Position numbers and translations under genes: made by a program. Below the pieces are notes generated by a model. It was not told the origin of the DNA. It saw nothing but the letters and a program-made list of their open reading frames with translations, and made no database searches. Shown here in pieces: positions 25,829 through 34,633 of a stretch of 64,000 nucleotides of DNA (its first letter is position 1; every line of letters begins with the position of its first letter). This stretch comes from JABJAG01 sp965222215 (GTDB lineage: Bacteria; Pseudomonadota; Alphaproteobacteria; UBA6615): NCBI GenBank assembly GCA_965222215.1, contig OZ244931.1:3658001-3722000 (forward strand). Reading direction: 5' to 3'.

Positions 25829-26551
25829 ATGACCGGACGCACCGTCGCCAGCATCGAGGCCCGCATGGGTTCCTCGCGCCTGCCGGGCAAGATGCTCACC
25901 GACCTCGGCGGGGTGAGCGCGCTCGCCCTGATCGTCCGGCGCGTGCGGCGCGCGCGTTTTGTCGACGATGTGGTGGTCGCGACGACCGACAAGCCGGGCG
26001 ACGACCCGCTCGCCGCGGCGGCCGAGGCGGAGGGCGTCGCCGTGTTCCGCGGCAGCGAGGACGACGTGCTCGACCGGGTGGTCCGGGCCCAGCAACAGAT
26101 GAATGCCGACACGGTGGTCGAGATCAACGGCGACTGCCCGCTGCTCGATCCGGCGATCATCGACCGGGCCGTCGCGCGTTTCCGGGACAACGGTTGCGAC
26201 CTCGTGACCACGACGCTCGACCAGAGCTACCCGCACGGCATGGACGTGCAGGTGTTCCCGCTGGCGCACCTCGAATGGGTCGCCGCGAACATCGACGACG
26301 CCGAGGTCCGCGAGCATGTGTCGCTCTATTTCTACCGACACCCCGAGCGGTACCGGATCGCCAACCTCGACGCCCCGCGCGAACACGCCGCGCCGGAACT
26401 GGCATTCCTGCTCGACGAGGCGGACGATCTGGCACGCCTGCGCAACATTCACACCGCGCTCGCCGGACAGCACGGCGACGCCTACACGCTGACGGACATT
26501 CTCAACCATGTCCGGGCGGACAGCCCGGTACAAAAGGCGGCGCGCGCGTGA
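25829..26551 (+). CDS. SpsF/NeuA-like cytidylyltransferase-family protein, second copy
   Basis: 240 residues. VASIEARMGSSRLPGKML at the N-terminus and EINGDCPLLDPAIID near residue 95 make it a clear paralogue of the protein at 13570. Such proteins accompany nonulosonate or amino-sugar synthesis, but their reaction is not settled. The stop overlaps the GTG start of the oxidoreductase. Confidence 0.75.
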   Translation: MTGRTVASIEARMGSSRLPGKMLTDLGGVSALALIVRRVRRARFVDDVVVATTDKPGDDPLAAAAEAEGVAVFRGSEDDVLDRVVRAQQQMNADTVVEINGDCPLLDPAIIDRAVARFRDNGCDLVTTTLDQSYPHGMDVQVFPLAHLEWVAANIDDAEVREHVSLYFYRHPERYRIANLDAPREHAAPELAFLLDEADDLARLRNIHTALAGQHGDAYTLTDILNHVRADSPVQKAARA

Positions 26552-27564
26552 GCCCGGCATCCACCGTGCTTGTCGGGTTCGGCATGATCGGCGCGGGCTT
26601 CGCCGCCGACCGCAAGATGGCCTCACACTTCGACTATGCGTGCCACGCGCAGGTGCTGCGCGACCATCCGGACTTCGAATGGGCCGCCGTGGTCGATCCG
26701 TCGGAAACCGCGCGCAACGCCGCCACCGCATGGGACGTGCCGCTGGTGGTTCCCAGCATCGACGACCTGCCGGATACCTTCCGCCCGGAGGTCGCGGTGC
26801 TCGCGACCGGCCCGGAGGTGCGCGACGCCGCGCTCGCCCGCTTCGACGGCCTGAAGCTGGCCGTCGTCGAGAAACCGCTGGCCTCCGACGCCGATGCCGC
26901 AGCCCGCCTGATCGCGGATTGCGACGCCCGCCAGATCGGGATGCAGGTGAACCTGTTCCGCCGCGCCGAGAAAACGACCCGCGCCCTTTCGGACGGCGAA
27001 CTGGCCGAACGGATCGGCGCGCCGCAGGCAATCTTCGGCATCTACGGCAACGGGCTGCACAACAACGGCATCCACCTGATCGACCTGGCGCGTATGCTGG
27101 CGGGCGAGGTGCGCGAGGTGCGCGCCCTGGCTACCGCCATGCCACTCGCGACCAGCCCCATCGCGGGCGATGTCGCCGTGCCGTTCTCCCTGACGCTCGA
27201 GTCCGGCGTCTGCGCCACGCTGCAGCCGCTGGACTTCGCGCACTACCGCGAGGTCGGGCTCGACATCTGGGGTACGAAGGGCCGGCTGGAAATCCTGCAG
27301 GAGGGCCTGCTGATGCGCACGTCCCCCGCCGCGCCGCACCGTGCGCTGGACGTAGGCGCGGAGATCGCCAACGACGCGCCCGTAATCCTCGAAGGCGACT
27401 ACGGCAATGCGCTCTATGCGCTCTACGACAACGCCGCCCGCTGGCTCGCGGGCGAGGCGCCGCTGGTCAGCCCGGGCAGCAACGCGCTGACCGACGAGCG
27501 GGTCGTAGAGGCGGTCCTGCACTCCGCCGCAAACGACGGCGCGCCGGTGGCGCTGACACAATGA
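26548..27564 (+). CDS. Gfo/Idh/MocA-family sugar oxidoreductase, second module
   Basis: 338 residues from GTG 26548 (GTGA overlap). Starts VLVGFGMIGAGFAAD; the EKP motif is VVEKPLASDADAAARL near residue 109; HNNGIHLIDLARML near 172 holds the expected catalytic His. Probable NAD(P)-dependent oxidoreductase of a sugar intermediate. It is the second such enzyme; the third is at 62925. Confidence 0.78.
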   Translation: MSPASTVLVGFGMIGAGFAADRKMASHFDYACHAQVLRDHPDFEWAAVVDPSETARNAATAWDVPLVVPSIDDLPDTFRPEVAVLATGPEVRDAALARFDGLKLAVVEKPLASDADAAARLIADCDARQIGMQVNLFRRAEKTTRALSDGELAERIGAPQAIFGIYGNGLHNNGIHLIDLARMLAGEVREVRALATAMPLATSPIAGDVAVPFSLTLESGVCATLQPLDFAHYREVGLDIWGTKGRLEILQEGLLMRTSPAAPHRALDVGAEIANDAPVILEGDYGNALYALYDNAARWLAGEAPLVSPGSNALTDERVVEAVLHSAANDGAPVALTQ

Positions 27565-28655
27565 CCGCGCCCGACATCACGGTATTCGTCGAGGACCCCG
27601 GTGCCGCGAACCTCGTGCTCGGCCTCCGGGACGAACTGGCCGGGCACGGCCTGACCCTCGCTCTCTACGCAACGGGCGAGGCACTTCCCTATCTCAAGGC
27701 ACGCGGCGAAACGCTGGAGACCTTCGATCCGCAGACCGTCGGACAGACGGGCCTGCTGGCGATCGGCACATCCGAGACACCGGACTCGAAGAGCTTCCGG
27801 GTGCTCGCCGACGCGAAGGCGCGGGGCATCCCGACGGTCGGCCTTGTGGATTCGCCCGCAAATTCCGCAGCGCGTTTTCGCGGCCTGACGGACGACCCGC
27901 TCGCGCACATGCCGGACCGCCTCGTCGTCACGGACAATGCCGCCGCCGACGCCTACCGCGCACTGGGGCTCTCCGCAGACAGGGTCGACATCGCCATGAA
28001 CCCGGCGCGTCGCCGTGCATGGATTGCCGGGCAGCGTTTCGATGCCGAATCGCGTGCCGCGCGTCGCGAAGAATTATTCGGCGACACCGACGGCCCGTTC
28101 GTCCTTTTCCTGTCGGAGATCTCCGACGGCCTCGACCTCGATGCGTTCCGGCGCAACGACGACTACACGCTCAAGGGCCGGGGGGGCAGCGACGCACGCA
28201 CCGACATCGTTCTGGAGTCTTTGCTGGGCGCCATCGCCGCCATGGCCCCGCGCCCGAACGTGGCCGTCCGGCTGCACCCGAAGGAAACGGACGACAGTTT
28301 CGCGGCGCTGCGCGGCGAACTCGCCAGCGTCACGAAGGACGGCGACCCGCTCGGGATGTGCGACGCCGCCGATCTGGTCGTCGGCATGACCACCACGCTG
28401 CTCGCCGAGACCCGGCATCTCGGGCAGCGGGTGCTCTCCATTATTCCGCGCGAGAGCGAGCGCGAATGGCTGGCCGACATCGCGGCGGGCGATATCCCGG
28501 CGGTCTGGGCCGAGGACAGGATCGCGCCGGCGATCGCCGGCCTTCTGGACACGCCCCGCCCGGCGCCGGTCGCCCCCGACGGCAAGTCCATCGCGGACAC
28601 GCTGGTCGCGTGCCTGCCCCCGCGCGACCAGCGCCGCGCCGCGGTCGCACGGTGA
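27561..28655 (+). CDS. Putative GT-B-fold glycosyltransferase-like protein
   Basis: 364 residues, not assigned to a named family. Start DITVFVEDPGAANLVLGL and the C-terminal pieces VAVRLHPKETDD near residue 235 and DLVVGMTTTLLAETRHLGQRVLSII near 275 resemble the nucleotide-binding half of GT-B enzymes and of CDP-glycerol or Kdo-type transferases (His-Pro, then Ser/Thr-rich strand and Glu). Proteins at 34634 and 43698 share this HP pattern. A transferase or epimerase role is inference. ATGA-coupled to the oxidoreductase. Confidence 0.5.
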   Translation: MTAPDITVFVEDPGAANLVLGLRDELAGHGLTLALYATGEALPYLKARGETLETFDPQTVGQTGLLAIGTSETPDSKSFRVLADAKARGIPTVGLVDSPANSAARFRGLTDDPLAHMPDRLVVTDNAAADAYRALGLSADRVDIAMNPARRRAWIAGQRFDAESRAARREELFGDTDGPFVLFLSEISDGLDLDAFRRNDDYTLKGRGGSDARTDIVLESLLGAIAAMAPRPNVAVRLHPKETDDSFAALRGELASVTKDGDPLGMCDAADLVVGMTTTLLAETRHLGQRVLSIIPRESEREWLADIAAGDIPAVWAEDRIAPAIAGLLDTPRPAPVAPDGKSIADTLVACLPPRDQRRAAVAR

Positions 28656-28667
28656 AGCTTGTCCGCC

Positions 28668-29213
28668 ATGGCCACGCCCATCCATATCGAGACCGACCGG
28701 CTGTCCATCGTGCCCTTCGCGAACGGGCATCTGAGCGATGACTATGTCTCCTGGCTCAACGACCCAGAGGTCGTGCGCTACAGCGAGCAGCGCCACCGCA
28801 CGCACACGCGAGAATCCTGCCGGGCCTACGCCGACGGTTTCGTGGAATCGGACGACAGCTTCTGCGCCATCGAGGCACGCGACCTGGGCCATATCGGAAA
28901 CCTCGTCGTGACGCGCGATACCCCAAACCGGACAGCAGACATGTCGATCATGATCGGCGCAACGGCCGCACGCGGGCAGGGCTTCGGGGCCGAGGCGTGG
29001 GGCGCGGTGCTCGCCCACCTGCTGACGGTCGAGAAACTGCGCAAGGTCACCGCCGGTACGATGGCCGCGAACACGGCGATGGTCGGCGTGATGCGCAAGA
29101 CCGGCATGACCATCGAGGGCACGCGGCCCCGCCAGTTCCTGCTCGACAGCGAGGAGATCGACCTTGTCCTCGCCGGGGCACTGGCCAACGAATGGACGGA
29201 CCCTTCCGCATGA
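28668..29213 (+). CDS. GNAT-family acetyltransferase (RimJ/RimL-like, possible PseH-type)
   Basis: 181 residues. Opens IETDRLSIVPFANGHLSDDYVSWLNDPEV, typical of the Acetyltransf_3 group, with the acetyl-CoA loop region ARGQGFGAEAWG near residue 108 and NTAMVGVMRKTGM near 135. Such enzymes acetylate amino sugars in pseudaminic and legionaminic pathways (PseH, LegH). ATG 28668 preferred over TTG 28659. Overlaps the next start. Confidence 0.75.
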   Translation: MATPIHIETDRLSIVPFANGHLSDDYVSWLNDPEVVRYSEQRHRTHTRESCRAYADGFVESDDSFCAIEARDLGHIGNLVVTRDTPNRTADMSIMIGATAARGQGFGAEAWGAVLAHLLTVEKLRKVTAGTMAANTAMVGVMRKTGMTIEGTRPRQFLLDSEEIDLVLAGALANEWTDPSA

Positions 29214-30388
29214 GCGTTCTCTGCATCATCCCCGCGCGCGGCGGCTCCAAACGGGTGCCCGGCAAGAACCTGCTGCCGCTGGCCGGCCGGCCGGCACTGG
29301 CCTGGTCGCTGATCCACGCCCGGGATTCAGAGCTGGTCGACGACGTCGTGGTCTCCACCGACGACGCCGAGATCGCCGCGCTCGCCCGGACCTATGGCGC
29401 GGACGTGGTCGAGCGGCCGGAAGACCTGTCCCACGACACAGCCAGCAGCGAGTCCGCGCTGCGCCATGTCCTCGATGCCCGCGCCGCCGCCGGCCACGAG
29501 GACCCGGAGCTGGTCGTGTTTCTCCAGTGCACCTCGCCTGTGCGCCGCATCGACGATATCGACAACGCCATCCGCCTCATGCGTGACACGGACGCGGACT
29601 CCGTATTCTCGGCCTGCGAGAACTCGCGGCTGATCTGGGGCATGAAGGGCGAGGAACCGGTCGCGCTGAACTACGACTGGAAGGAACGCAAGCGCGAGCA
29701 GGAGATGGAGCGCCAGTTCCGCGAAAACGGATCGATCTACGTGTTCCCGCCCGCCCTGCTGCGCGAGACCGACAACCGGATGGGCGAGCGCAAGCGCGTC
29801 TACGAAATGGACTACTGGACGTCCTTCCAGGTCGACACCGGCGACCACCTCGAACTCATCGACTGGATCCTGCGCCGGCCGGAATACGCCGTGCCCGCCG
29901 CGTGGCCGTCCGAGGTCGACCTGCTCGTGTTCGACTTCGACGGCGTGATGACCGACAACGCAGCCTATGTGGACGAGACCGGCCGCGAGACCGTGCGGGT
30001 CACCCGCGCCGACGGGCTGGGGATCGACCGCCTGCGCGCGCTGGGCGTGCCGATGATGATCCTGTCGACCGAGCGCAACCCGGTCGTCGCGGCCCGCGCC
30101 GAAAAGCTCCGCATCGCCGTCGAGCACGGGATCGCCGACAAGGCCGCGCGGCTGACGGAAATCCTCACCGAACGCAAAGCCGACCCCGCCCGCGTGATCT
30201 ACCTCGGCAACGACGTGAACGATCTCGGCTGTTTCGACCTGGTCGGCTTCCCGGTCGCCGTCGCGGATTCCCACCCGCGCGTGCTTGCCGCCGCGCGTCA
30301 TGTTCTCGCAACGAAGGGCGGGGACGGTGCGGTGCGCGAACTCTGCGACGCCGTCGCGGACGCCCACGAACGGGGGCTCTCGCAATGA
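29210..30388 (+). CDS. CMP-nonulosonate cytidylyltransferase fused to a KdsC-like HAD phosphatase
   Basis: 392 residues with two enzymes. Residues 1-230 are NeuA-like: IIPARGGSKRVPGKN, then FLQCTSPVRR near 103, which bind CTP. Residues about 238-390 are a HAD phosphatase: DFDGVMTDN supplies the nucleophile and acid Asp, LSTER is motif II, GNDVNDLGCF is motif IV. This pairs sugar-acid phosphate removal with CMP activation, as expected when the synthase uses a sugar-6-phosphate. The NANS-like NeuB at 33723 is the probable partner. Activity of each half is inferred from conserved motifs. Confidence 0.85.
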   Translation: MSVLCIIPARGGSKRVPGKNLLPLAGRPALAWSLIHARDSELVDDVVVSTDDAEIAALARTYGADVVERPEDLSHDTASSESALRHVLDARAAAGHEDPELVVFLQCTSPVRRIDDIDNAIRLMRDTDADSVFSACENSRLIWGMKGEEPVALNYDWKERKREQEMERQFRENGSIYVFPPALLRETDNRMGERKRVYEMDYWTSFQVDTGDHLELIDWILRRPEYAVPAAWPSEVDLLVFDFDGVMTDNAAYVDETGRETVRVTRADGLGIDRLRALGVPMMILSTERNPVVAARAEKLRIAVEHGIADKAARLTEILTERKADPARVIYLGNDVNDLGCFDLVGFPVAVADSHPRVLAAARHVLATKGGDGAVRELCDAVADAHERGLSQ

Positions 30389-31224
30389 ACCGGTTCGCCA
30401 TCATGCAGGGCCGGCTCGCACCGCCGGAGAACAACGCCATCCAGGCCTTCCCGCGCGCGTCCTGGCGCGAAGAGTTCCCGCGCGCCGCTGCGGCCGGGCT
30501 CGACGCCATCGAGTGGATCCACGACACCTACGGCGCGGACGCGAACCCGATCCTCACCGCCGAAGGCCGGGCGGAGATGAGGGGCCTGATCGCCGCACAC
30601 GGGATCGAGGTGCGTTCCCTGTGCGCCGACTGGTTCATGGACAATCCCTTCGTGCGCTGCAGCGACGACGAGAAGCGCGAACGGGTCGCGCATCTCAACG
30701 AGCTTCTGCAGAACGTCGACGCGGTCGGCGTGACCCGGATGGTCTTGCCGCTGGTCGACAACTCGACGATGGAAAACGACACCGAGCAGGAAGATGTTCG
30801 TGCTGTCCTGCGTGACGTCGCGCCGACGGCGCGCGAGGCCGGGATCGAACTCCATCTCGAAACCGATCTCGGTCCGGCGGATTTCGCCGCGTTCCTCGAC
30901 GGCCTGCCGGAAGATATCATCAAGGTGAATTTCGACAGCGGCAACTCGTCCGGCCTCGGCTATCCGCCCGACGAGGAATTCGCCGCCTGGGGCGCGCGTC
31001 TCGGCAGCGTCCACATCAAGGATCGCGTGCTGGGTGGCACGACCATGCCGCTGGGGGAGGGGAGTTGCGATTTCGCCGCCGTCTTCGCCGGGCTCAACGC
31101 GCTCGGTTACGACGGCGACATCGTGCTGCAGGTCGCGCGCGGCGAGGACGGCGGTGAGGTCGAACTGGCCCGGCGCAACCGCGCCTTCGTCGAAGCCGGA
31201 CTCGCGGGGGCGCGCCAGGCATGA
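30385..31224 (+). CDS. Sugar phosphate isomerase/epimerase-like TIM-barrel protein
   Basis: 279 residues, xylose-isomerase-like/AP-endonuclease-2 fold. MQGRLAPP at the N-terminus, GLDAIEWIH near residue 40, LHLETDLG near 155, KVNFDSGNSSGLG near 180 and VHIKDR near 210 give the metal-binding Glu, Asp and His of the family. Probably isomerises or epimerises a sugar or keto-sugar. ATG overlaps the fusion enzyme stop, and the first SDR start overlaps its stop, tying it to this module. Confidence 0.72.
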   Translation: MNRFAIMQGRLAPPENNAIQAFPRASWREEFPRAAAAGLDAIEWIHDTYGADANPILTAEGRAEMRGLIAAHGIEVRSLCADWFMDNPFVRCSDDEKRERVAHLNELLQNVDAVGVTRMVLPLVDNSTMENDTEQEDVRAVLRDVAPTAREAGIELHLETDLGPADFAAFLDGLPEDIIKVNFDSGNSSGLGYPPDEEFAAWGARLGSVHIKDRVLGGTTMPLGEGSCDFAAVFAGLNALGYDGDIVLQVARGEDGGEVELARRNRAFVEAGLAGARQA

Positions 31225-32012
31225 ATCTCGAACTTGCGGGAAAGAACGTGCTTGTCGGCGGCGCCTCGCGCGGCATCGGCAAGGCCATCGCGGCGGCCTT
31301 CGTCGCCGAGGGCGCGAACGTCACGCTGACGGGCCGCAATGCGGAATCGCTCGACGCGGCCATGACGGACATCAGAGCAAAGGTCGGCGCGGACCGGCCG
31401 GACGCCGTGCACGCCGTCGCGGGCGATCTCGGCGCAGACGGGCAGGCCCGGAAAGCCGTCGAGGCCGCGCGCGAAAAATGGGGCCAGCTGGATATCCTTA
31501 TCGCCAACGTCGGCTCGGGCCGCACGACCCCCGGCTGGCAGGCCAGTGAAGACGAATGGCGCGACGTGTTCGAGACAAACCTGTGGTCAAGCATGAAGCT
31601 CGTGAACGCAGCGCTTCCCGACATGGTCGAGGCCGGCGCGGGCAGCATTGTCGCGATTGGTTCCATTGCGGGGCTGGAAGCGCTCGGCGCGCCGATCTCC
31701 TATGCCGCCGCGAAGACGGCGCTGGCCAGCTACACCGCCAACCTCGCCCGCTCGGTCGGGCGCGACGGCGTTCGGGTCAACTGCGTCGCGCCGGGGAACG
31801 TCTACTTCGAGGGCGGTACGTGGGACGTGAAGATGCAGGAAGACGAGGCTGGCGTGCGCGCCATGCTGAACGCCGAAGTCCCCCTCAACCGCTTCGCGAC
31901 CCCGGAAGAAATCGCCGACCTGACAGTCTTTGTCGCCTCGCCGCGCGCCGGCTTCATGACCGGGGCCTGTGTCGTCGCCGACGGCGGCCAGACCCGCGGC
32001 GGCCACTGGTAG
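31221..32012 (+). CDS. Short-chain dehydrogenase/reductase, tandem copy 1
   Basis: 263 residues, classical SDR: GGASRGIGKAIA at the N-terminus, the NVGSG stretch near residue 95, catalytic Ser in AIGSIAGLE near 145, and the YAAAK Tyr-Lys near 160. C-terminus GGQTRGGHW. Oxidises or reduces a hydroxyl/keto group with NAD(P). First of three SDRs in a row between the TIM-barrel protein and NeuB; similar SDRs (PtmA) occur beside neuA and neuB genes in Campylobacter. Confidence 0.78.
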   Translation: MNLELAGKNVLVGGASRGIGKAIAAAFVAEGANVTLTGRNAESLDAAMTDIRAKVGADRPDAVHAVAGDLGADGQARKAVEAAREKWGQLDILIANVGSGRTTPGWQASEDEWRDVFETNLWSSMKLVNAALPDMVEAGAGSIVAIGSIAGLEALGAPISYAAAKTALASYTANLARSVGRDGVRVNCVAPGNVYFEGGTWDVKMQEDEAGVRAMLNAEVPLNRFATPEEIADLTVFVASPRAGFMTGACVVADGGQTRGGHW

Positions 32013-32021
32013 ACAACAGCC

Positions 32022-32849
32022 ATGACTGACCAAAATCCCTTTGATCTAACCGGCCGGATTGTGATCGTCACCGGCGGCGCGGGACTTTTCGGCCGCCGCC
32101 ATGCCGAAGCCATCGCGGGTGCCGGCGGCACGCCGGTTCTGCTCGACCTGCACGCGGGTGCCGCTGAAGCCGTCGCGGCGGAGACCGCCGAGCGGTTCGG
32201 CGTCCCGGCCAGGGGACTGGGCTGCGACATCACCGACATCGCCGCCATCGAAGCCGTGCGCGACAAGATGCTGGATGAATTCAAGCGGATCGACGGGCTG
32301 GTCAACAACGCCGCGAACAACCCGAAGGTCGAAAGCGGCAGCGACGAGGAATTCTCGCGGCTGGAGAATTTCCCCCTGGATGTGTGGAACGGCGACATCG
32401 CGGTCGGCCTGACGGGCTCCTATCTGTGCGCCCGCGTGTTCGGCAGCGAGATGGCGCGCGCGGGTTCCGGCGCGATCCTGAACATCGCCTCCGACCTCGC
32501 CGTGATCGCCCCAGACCAGCGGCTGTACCGCGAACCGGGCCGCGCGGCGGACAACCAGCCGGTCAAGCCGGTGACCTACTCGGTGGTAAAGGCCGGGCTG
32601 CTCGGCCTGACGCGCTATCTCTCGACCTACTGGGCCGATCAGGGCGTGCGGTGCAACGCGCTGTCGCCCGGCGGTATCTACGACGGCCAGCCCGACGATT
32701 TCGTCGAACGGCTGGCGAACCTGATCCCGATGGGCCGGATGGCCGACGCGGACGAATACAACGGCGCGGTCGTGTTCCTGCTGTCGGACGCCTCACGCTA
32801 CATGACCGGCCAGAACCTTGTGATCGACGGCGGAAGGACGGCCTGGTGA
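32022..32849 (+). CDS. Short-chain dehydrogenase/reductase, tandem copy 2
   Basis: 275 residues. Cofactor motif VTGGAGLFGRRHA, NNAANNPKVES near residue 90, NIASDLAVI near 145, YSVVKAGL near 182, and LSPGGIYDGQP near 208. The insert after the catalytic Ser, with VIAPDQRLY, is shared with copy 3, so copies 2 and 3 look like a diverged pair. The stop overlaps the GTG start of copy 3. Confidence 0.77.
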   Translation: MTDQNPFDLTGRIVIVTGGAGLFGRRHAEAIAGAGGTPVLLDLHAGAAEAVAAETAERFGVPARGLGCDITDIAAIEAVRDKMLDEFKRIDGLVNNAANNPKVESGSDEEFSRLENFPLDVWNGDIAVGLTGSYLCARVFGSEMARAGSGAILNIASDLAVIAPDQRLYREPGRAADNQPVKPVTYSVVKAGLLGLTRYLSTYWADQGVRCNALSPGGIYDGQPDDFVERLANLIPMGRMADADEYNGAVVFLLSDASRYMTGQNLVIDGGRTAW

Positions 32850-33685
32850 GCTACAACGCATCCGATGTTTTCTCGCTCGCCGGCAAGACGGCGCTCGTCA
32901 CCGGTGCGTCGGGCTTCCTCGGCCGGACCCTGTGCACGGCGCTGCTCGACAACGGCGCGCGCGTCGTCGCGCTCGGCCGGTCCGAACGCACGGAGACGGA
33001 AGCCGAGGCCTGGCAGAACACCTACGGTGCGGACCGGGTCGCGGCGCACCGGATCGACATGTACGACCTGCCGGCGTTCGAGAGCGCACTCTCCGATATC
33101 CTGTCCTCGGAAGGCGAGATCGGCATCCTGGTGAACAACGCCCACGAGATGGGCCCCGCCACCGGCTTCAACAATCCCGACGCCGCGCTGGACGTGGCGG
33201 GCTTCGACCAGTGGGAGCGCAACCTGACCGGCGGCGTCCACTGGCCCGCGACCACGACGCGCGTGATCGGCGGCGCCATGAAGAACGCCGGCGCGGGTGT
33301 GATCGTGAATGTCGCCTCCATGTACGGCCTCGTCGCGCCGAGCCCGCTGCTCTACGAGGGCACGCCGTTCCTGAACCCGCCGGGCTACTCCGCCTCGAAG
33401 GCGGCGATGATCGCGCTGACCCGCTACACCGCGTCCTTCTGGGGCCGCGACGGCGTGCGCTGCAACGCGCTGGTGCCCGGCCCGTTCTCCAATACCGAGG
33501 ACGAGGGCGACAACTCGGTCGACCCGGACGATCCGTTCCTCAAACGCCTCGACGACCGGACCGCGCTCGGCCGGGTCGGGCGGCCCGGCGAACTCGTCGG
33601 CGCAGCCATCTTTCTCGCATCCGATGCCAGCAGCTACGTGACCGGGCAATGCCTGACGGTCGATGGCGGCTGGACCATCACCTGA
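32846..33685 (+). CDS. Short-chain dehydrogenase/reductase, tandem copy 3
   Basis: 279 residues from GTG 32846 (GTGA overlap with copy 2). VTGASGFLGRTLC, NNAHEMGPATG near residue 96, NVASMYGLVAPSPLLY near 150, YSASKAAMIALTRY near 178, GRVGRPGELVGAAIFLASD near 245. Same insert type as copy 2. Substrate unknown. A 37-base gap with a good ribosome-binding site follows before the synthase. Confidence 0.77.
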   Translation: MSYNASDVFSLAGKTALVTGASGFLGRTLCTALLDNGARVVALGRSERTETEAEAWQNTYGADRVAAHRIDMYDLPAFESALSDILSSEGEIGILVNNAHEMGPATGFNNPDAALDVAGFDQWERNLTGGVHWPATTTRVIGGAMKNAGAGVIVNVASMYGLVAPSPLLYEGTPFLNPPGYSASKAAMIALTRYTASFWGRDGVRCNALVPGPFSNTEDEGDNSVDPDDPFLKRLDDRTALGRVGRPGELVGAAIFLASDASSYVTGQCLTVDGGWTIT

Positions 33686-33722
33686 CAACCACCAAGACCT
33701 GTCTCACAGGAAGGATTTTTCC

Positions 33723-34610
33723 ATGACCGACCCCGTAAAGATCGGCGACAAGCTGGTCGGCCCCGGCCAGCCCTGCTTCATGACCGCCGAGATCGGCATC
33801 AACCACAACGGCGATCTCGACCTCGCCCGCAAGCTGATCGCCGCCTCGGTGACCGCCGGCTGCGACGCCGTGAAGTTCCAGAAGCGCACCGTCGAGGTGG
33901 TCTACACCGAAGAGGAACTGGCGCGGCCCCGCGAGAACCCGTTCGGCGAGACCAACGGCGAACTCAAACATGGCCTGGAATTCGGGGCCGACGAGTTCGG
34001 CGCCATCGACGAATTCTGCAAGCTGAACGACATCATGTGGTTCAACTCCTGCTGGGATGAGGCCTCGGTCGACTTCAGCGAGGCCTACAATCCGCCGGCC
34101 TACAAGATCGCGTCGGCGAGCCTGACCGACGACAACCTGCTGCGCCATCACCGCGAAACCGGACGGCCGATCATCCTGTCGACGGGCATGAGCACCATCG
34201 AGCAGATCGACCACGCGGTCGAAGTTCTGGGCACGAAGGACCTGATCATCCTGCACGCGACCAGCACCTACCCATCGCAGCCGGAAGAGCTAAACCTCAA
34301 ATGCATCCAGACGCTGATGGACCGGTACGACGTGCCCATCGGCTATTCGGGTCACGAGGTCGGCCTGAGCACATCGGTCGCCGCTGCCGTGATGGGCGCC
34401 TGCATGATCGAGCGGCACATCACGCTGGACCGCGCCATGTGGGGCAGCGACCAGGCCGCCTCCATCGAGCCGCACGGTTTCTCCCGCCTGGTGCGCGACG
34501 TACGCACCATCGAGAACGCGCTCGGCGACGGCCGGAAGGTCGTCTATGACAGCGAGGTGCCGATCATCGAGAAGCTGCGGCGCGTCGACAGCCAGCAGCT
34601 CGCGGGCTGA
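33723..34610 (+). CDS. neuB: NANS-like N-acylneuraminate(-9-phosphate) synthase lacking the SAF domain
   Basis: 295 residues. Barrel motifs CFMTAEIGINHNG, CDAVKFQKR, YKIASASLTDD and LHATSTYPSQPEELNL. The C-terminal segment IGYSGHEVGL ... IERHITLDRAMWGSDQAAS is the pattern of the animal-type NANS/sialic acid synthase branch. It ends about where an SAF domain would start, so that domain is missing. Neighbouring NeuA-HAD fusion at 29210 suggests a phosphorylated route, PEP plus a hexose-6-phosphate. ATG 33723 has AGGAAGG upstream. Confidence 0.83.
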   Translation: MTDPVKIGDKLVGPGQPCFMTAEIGINHNGDLDLARKLIAASVTAGCDAVKFQKRTVEVVYTEEELARPRENPFGETNGELKHGLEFGADEFGAIDEFCKLNDIMWFNSCWDEASVDFSEAYNPPAYKIASASLTDDNLLRHHRETGRPIILSTGMSTIEQIDHAVEVLGTKDLIILHATSTYPSQPEELNLKCIQTLMDRYDVPIGYSGHEVGLSTSVAAAVMGACMIERHITLDRAMWGSDQAASIEPHGFSRLVRDVRTIENALGDGRKVVYDSEVPIIEKLRRVDSQQLAG

Positions 34611-34633
34611 CGGCAGGGGAACGGAGCAGGTTC

